Program-made: the position numbers and the translations under genes
Assembly (NCBI GenBank): GCA_965213765.1
Contig: OZ243926.1
Coordinates: forward strand, 496,001-560,000
Direction of reading: 5' to 3'
DNA: 64,000 bases
From: JAJDXO01 sp965213765
Lineage (GTDB): Bacteria; Pseudomonadota; Alphaproteobacteria; Rhodospirillales; UBA2165
Notes under the pieces: generated by a model
What the model was told of the DNA's origin: nothing
Database searches by the model: none
Seen by the model: only the letters and a program-made list of their open reading frames with translations
In this document: in pieces, positions 60,372 to 64,000 of the stretch
Numbering within the stretch: the first letter of the stretch is position 1
Layout of the letters: every line of letters begins with the position of its first letter

Positions 60372-62299
60372 GATGCTTCCCTTATTTCGGGGGCGTCCCC
60401 AGCCATCCTCACAAAATGACCGTCCCCGACATCGACCAATTTTGGTTTCTCGTCGTCGGCGACCGTGAATGGTTCCGGCCAAGCGGCTGGAACCGACGCC
60501 TTTCCCTCCATGAGCGCGGATAGATCGAGGCGGCGGTTGAGATCCGGAAACGGCACCGCCGTCAATAGAGCCTTTGTATACGGGTGAACCGGATCGCGGA
60601 ACAGCGCTTCCCGGCCGGCAAGTTCAACCAGCTGTCCGGCGCACATCACGGCGATGCGGTCGGCAACGTAATCGACCACCGCCAAATTGTGCGAGACGAA
60701 CAGATAGGTCAGACCAAGCTCATCCTGCAGGTCCTTCATTAAGTTCAGGATCTGGGCCTGAACCGATACATCGAGCGCCGATACCGGCTCGTCGCACAAC
60801 AAGAGATCGGGCTTCAACGCCATCGAGCGCGCGATGCTGATGCGCTGACGCTGACCGCCCGAAAAACTGTGGGGGTAACGGTTGAGGAACCGGGGATCCA
60901 AGCCGACCAAATTCATCAACTCCTTCACCATCTCCACCCGATAGTCGCGATCACCGATATCGTGGATGACCAACGGTTCGCTGATGATGTCGAACACGGT
61001 CATTCGCGGATTTAAGGAGCCAAACGGGTCCTGGAAGATGTACTGGTAGACCTTGCGATAGGGGATCATTTCCCTGGGCGACAGCCTGGTGACGTCGACC
61101 GTCTTCCCGTCGTCCCGAAGCAAGACCTCTCCGTTGTCAGGTCGAAGAGCCCCCATAATGATTTTGCTGAGCGTTGTCTTGCCGCAGCCACTCTCCCCGA
61201 CCAGCCCCAAGGTTTCGCCGCGGGCGATGTCGAAGCTCACGTCTTCGACCGCCTTGATGGTCGATTGGCCGCCGCCGAACAGGCCTTCCTTGCGGATGGT
61301 GAACGACTTGGAGATGCCGTTGACGGAAAGCATGGGCCGGGAATCGTCGGCGTCGGCGCCGTTGTTTTCCTTGGGCGCCAGCAGATGGCCGGTCGTGTGC
61401 TCTATTTCGCGGATCGGCACCAGCCGCTCGCCAGGTTTCATATCGAAGTGCGGAACCGCGCGGAACAGCGACTTGAGATAGGGATGCTCCGGAGTCTCGA
61501 ATATCAGCCGGCTCGATCCGGACTCCATGACCCTGCCGCCATACATGACGACGACATGATCGGCAACGTTGGCGACCACGCCCAGATCGTGGGTGATGAT
61601 CAACACCGACATCTTCAAATGAGATTGAAGATCGTCCATCAGCTTCAGAATTTGCGCCTGGATCGTCACATCGAGGGCGGTCGTCGGTTCATCGGCAATC
61701 AGCAAAGCCGGGTTGCAGACAAGCGCCATGGCGATCATGGCCCGCTGCCGAAGCCCGCCGGAAAGTTCGAACGGGTAGGTCTTGACCGCCTTTTCGGGAT
61801 TGGGAAAGCCGACCAGCCGGAGCATTTCGACCACCGCCCGGATGGCATCGTTCTTGGTGGAGTCGCAGTGCAGCATATTGGCTTCGCTGATCTGGTCGCC
61901 GATAGTGTGGAGCGGCGACAGCGACGTCATGGGCTCCTGGAAGATCATTGAGATGCGGCCGCCGCGAATCGACCGCATGGCGCGTCCGCGCGCCGGCAAC
62001 GCGGCAATATCGGTGACACCCGAACGCCGTTCCTGCTGATCCCCGCGTCCCGAAAGCCGGGCCGGATCGTTGAAGAGGATTTGACCGCCGGTGATCCGCG
62101 CAACCTTCGGCAGGATACCCATCACCGCCTGGGCGATGGTGGATTTGCCGGATCCCGACTCGCCGACGATGGCAACGGTTTCCGCAGGCCCCACGGCAAA
62201 TGAGACGCCGTCGACGGCCCTCACGACCCCGGACGGGACCCGGAACTCAACTTTCAGGTCATTGACCGTCAGGATGTCTTGATCGAACAGCTCGGCCAT
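60368..62299 (-). CDS. Peptide ABC transporter ATPase with two nucleotide-binding domains (YejF-like)
   Basis: A 643-residue fused ATPase. Domain 1: Walker A GESGSGKSTIAQ, signature LSGGLRQRAMIAMAL. Domain 2: Walker A GESGCGKTTLSK, signature FSGGQRQRISIARS, Walker B LLLCDEPVSALDV. Each domain is followed by an oligopeptide-transporter tail. The fusion and gene order ATPase, binding protein, permease B, permease E indicate a Yej-type importer. ATG 62299 lies next to the preceding gene's stop. All catalytic residues are present. Confidence 0.88.
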   Translation of the reverse strand: MAELFDQDILTVNDLKVEFRVPSGVVRAVDGVSFAVGPAETVAIVGESGSGKSTIAQAVMGILPKVARITGGQILFNDPARLSGRGDQQERRSGVTDIAALPARGRAMRSIRGGRISMIFQEPMTSLSPLHTIGDQISEANMLHCDSTKNDAIRAVVEMLRLVGFPNPEKAVKTYPFELSGGLRQRAMIAMALVCNPALLIADEPTTALDVTIQAQILKLMDDLQSHLKMSVLIITHDLGVVANVADHVVVMYGGRVMESGSSRLIFETPEHPYLKSLFRAVPHFDMKPGERLVPIREIEHTTGHLLAPKENNGADADDSRPMLSVNGISKSFTIRKEGLFGGGQSTIKAVEDVSFDIARGETLGLVGESGCGKTTLSKIIMGALRPDNGEVLLRDDGKTVDVTRLSPREMIPYRKVYQYIFQDPFGSLNPRMTVFDIISEPLVIHDIGDRDYRVEMVKELMNLVGLDPRFLNRYPHSFSGGQRQRISIARSMALKPDLLLCDEPVSALDVSVQAQILNLMKDLQDELGLTYLFVSHNLAVVDYVADRIAVMCAGQLVELAGREALFRDPVHPYTKALLTAVPFPDLNRRLDLSALMEGKASVPAAWPEPFTVADDEKPKLVDVGDGHFVRMAGDAPEIREAS

Positions 62300-62300
62300 C

Positions 62301-62783
62301 TCAGTACTCAATTCCCATGGCACTGAAGTTCTTTACCGTCGACGGCTGCAGCGCCAGACCATTTCGCCGGGCCGCATCGATGGCATTTCGCGCGACCCGA
62401 TCGAAACCTTCGAGGGTCGATTCAAGCCTCAATGTTTGCCCGTCCCCCCGAAGCCTCAGTTGCATCCACCCTTGTCCCCGGCCGCGAAATGTCGAGTAGT
62501 AGGACAGCGTAACCTCACTCAACATCTCCCAGCGTAAAATTTGCTTGATGAAGCCGCTGACGGCAATGCCTTCGTCGCTCACCCAAACCCTGGTTATCTG
62601 GCGCACGAAGGTGCGGACCGCGAACAAGACAAACATCAAAGCCAGCGCGACCAGCAGCCACACGCCACCCTTGAGCGGAGTCCCGAAGGCCAGCGGCAGC
62701 ATGCAGAGAGCCGCCCCGATCGCCGAGCGAAGATAATCCGCGCCTATCTTCGACAGAGGATATCCGAGAGGGTCGTTCAACAT
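62301..62783 (-). CDS. Membrane protein with PH-like domain, unknown function
   Basis: A 160-residue protein with two N-terminal membrane helices (residues 20-35 and 40-60, GVWLLVALALMFVLFAV), followed by a soluble region (TRVWVSDEGIAVSGFIKQIL, RWEMLSEVTLSYYSTFRGRG) that looks like a bacterial PH (YdbT/DUF304-like) domain. It ends one base before the YejF-type start, so it belongs to the operon. I do not recognise a named family. A membrane adaptor role is guesswork. Confidence 0.6.
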   Translation of the reverse strand: MLNDPLGYPLSKIGADYLRSAIGAALCMLPLAFGTPLKGGVWLLVALALMFVLFAVRTFVRQITRVWVSDEGIAVSGFIKQILRWEMLSEVTLSYYSTFRGRGQGWMQLRLRGDGQTLRLESTLEGFDRVARNAIDAARRNGLALQPSTVKNFSAMGIEY

Positions 62784-62816
62784 AGGGTCCTTCTCAATCC
62801 TTCTCCGGCGACAACT

Positions 62817-64000
62817 TCATGACCCCGGACGATCGCTATCGTCCCCGGTTTGCTCCGCGGCCGCCGCCCCGGTTTCCGCAGGATTATCGGACGGAACAAG
62901 AACCTGCCCCTCTCCCGACCGAAAAGCTTCCAGTTGAGTATCGGCGTCCCGATCATCGAGTACGAGGAACTTGATTTCTCCCGCATCACCCAGCTTCACC
63001 GTGCGGCCATCCACTTCGACAGGCCGGGCAATGTAATCCGCAATTCGTTGGGCAATCGCCAGGGGTTCGGTATCGGCGTCCATGGTGCTGAGGATGATTC
63101 CAAACTCAACCTCCGAGAGACGGGCCCGAGTATCGGTTTCCCGGGTACAAACCGTCAGACGCTCGGCAATCTCCTTGAACAAACTGTCACGGGCGGCTGC
63201 CGGCAATCCGCCATCGGCGCCGTCAATATTGTCGAGGGTCCAGATCAGGATAGCGGCCCGCTCGCCGAAGCGGCGGAACCGGGCCATCGAATGGCGGAGG
63301 CGATCCCGGAAGATACGGGCATCCGCAAGGTTGGTGACAGGGTCCCGTACGGTGGAGGCGGCACTTAGGTCGCGTGTGGTCCTCTCCAGCCGTTCCGCAA
63401 TTGAGCGCGTAATCCGGGCCGACATCTCCGCATCCTCGGCGATCAGCTTGATGAACACGTCTTTGGAAATGCTGAGCACGGTCAGCGGCTCGTTGGCCCT
63501 GACGGTGGCGGTCCGCGGCGCCTCGCACAGCAACGCCAATTCACCAAACGGATCATTGCGACCCAGGGTCGCGATATTGGTCGGCCCGTCGGCGGTTTCC
63601 AGAATAATGTCCGCAGTCCCGTTGATTATGATGTACGCGGTCTCGCCGACGTCACCCTGACGGATAACCACCTCGCCCGGATCGTAGATATGACGGTCCG
63701 AGGCAAAGGTCAGCAGCTTGAGCCGGGAGCGGTCCGTGCCCTCGAAAAGCGGGATCGACGACAAGACGTCAATTTCGTCCCCAAATCCACCGGCCCCTTC
63801 CTCTCGTTCACCGGCCTCCTCGACGAGCACCGGCTGGGCGCCGAGGCCCTGATCCACCACCTTGCCGCTTGCCATCGACACGACTTGCTCAAAGTCGGAA
63901 CTGCCTGGCGATTGGCCGTCCACGTAGATCAGCGAGCGGCCATCCTGGGAGCGGCGAACACCGTCGAGAAGCAAGGACTGATTGTCCGGGTCGAGGGCGC
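62817..64000 (-). CDS. ABC ATPase / cNMP-binding / degenerate GGDEF fusion, 5' end beyond the window
   Basis: The visible 394 codons begin inside an ABC ATPase domain: ALDPDNQSLLLDGVRR is its D-loop and LIYVDGQSPGSSDFEQVVSM its H-loop region, where the usual histidine is not seen. A linker and a cyclic-nucleotide-binding domain follow (IPLFEGTDRSRLKLLTFASD, GDVGETAYIIINGTADIILE, FGELALLCEAPRTATVRA), then a GGDEF-like domain (PVTNLADARIFRDRLRHSMA) whose active-site signature is changed to SEVEF. Diguanylate cyclase activity is therefore unlikely. It ends 33 bases before the membrane-protein gene, in the same direction as the Yej operon. The full protein is probably an ABC exporter with fused cytoplasmic regulatory domains. 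Confidence 0.75.
   Translation of the reverse strand, partial: ALDPDNQSLLLDGVRRSQDGRSLIYVDGQSPGSSDFEQVVSMASGKVVDQGLGAQPVLVEEAGEREEGAGGFGDEIDVLSSIPLFEGTDRSRLKLLTFASDRHIYDPGEVVIRQGDVGETAYIIINGTADIILETADGPTNIATLGRNDPFGELALLCEAPRTATVRANEPLTVLSISKDVFIKLIAEDAEMSARITRSIAERLERTTRDLSAASTVRDPVTNLADARIFRDRLRHSMARFRRFGERAAILIWTLDNIDGADGGLPAAARDSLFKEIAERLTVCTRETDTRARLSEVEFGIILSTMDADTEPLAIAQRIADYIARPVEVDGRTVKLGDAGEIKFLVLDDRDADTQLEAFRSGEGQVLVPSDNPAETGAAAAEQTGDDSDRPGS

Overview
The window is high-GC DNA of alphaproteobacterial character, probably a free-living or marine Rhodospirillales-like lineage. The evidence is gene content: a 4-hydroxybenzoyl-CoA reductase, a DUF4863 protein, several ring- and 2-oxoglutarate-type dioxygenases, a pirin, GYD, DM13 and OsmC proteins, a Yej-type peptide transporter, and a DegP-response regulator-kinase arrangement. 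No rRNA, tRNA or CRISPR array was found. The species cannot be fixed from the sequence alone.

Layout. Bases 1-5250 hold a cysteine hydrolase, a TauD-type dioxygenase behind a perfect operator-like palindrome, an AhpD-like protein whose ORF is crossed by an in-frame UGA, and a flavin monooxygenase. Bases 5531-15934 form an aromatic acid catabolic cluster: CoA ligase, two-subunit CoA-transferase, DUF4863 protein, hotdog thioesterase, the three subunits of 4-hydroxybenzoyl-CoA reductase, a RidA protein and glutaryl-CoA dehydrogenase. Bases 16-30 kb carry single-gene oxidoreductase and redox functions with some pseudogenes, including a peroxiredoxin-like gene that also has an in-frame UGA. Bases 29.8-32.2 kb hold a histidine kinase, its response regulator and the severed 3' end of a degP/htrA gene.

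The rest of degP lies at 43.5-44.8 kb. The 11.2 kb between the two halves is a foreign island: rearranged fragments of a DISARM-like helicase and methylase, a HigBA-like toxin-antitoxin pair, an ISAs1 remnant, a FitAB/VapBC-type pair coupled to a type I restriction-modification operon (hsdR, hsdM, truncated hsdS), an ssb fragment and tyrosine recombinase remnants. After an amidohydrolase and nadC comes a repeat-rich 5 kb block (47.1-52.3 kb) bounded by MITE-like ends. It contains a 28-copy heptanucleotide array, a secreted repeat-domain protein, a fragment of an outer-membrane barrel, tandem nested palindromes and two insertion sequences. The window closes with formate-tetrahydrofolate ligase, two methyltransferases, a Yej-type ABC transporter operon and the 3' part of an ABC-ATPase/cNMP-binding/degenerate-GGDEF fusion that runs off the right edge.

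The most notable result is two probable selenoproteins. In both, UGA replaces a catalytic cysteine of a known thiol-redox family, the reading frame and the family similarity continue on both sides, and a bacterial SECIS-like hairpin follows the UGA at the right distance. Both act in thiol-peroxide chemistry, so the host probably runs a selenium-dependent peroxide defence. The selA/B/C/D machinery must lie outside the window.
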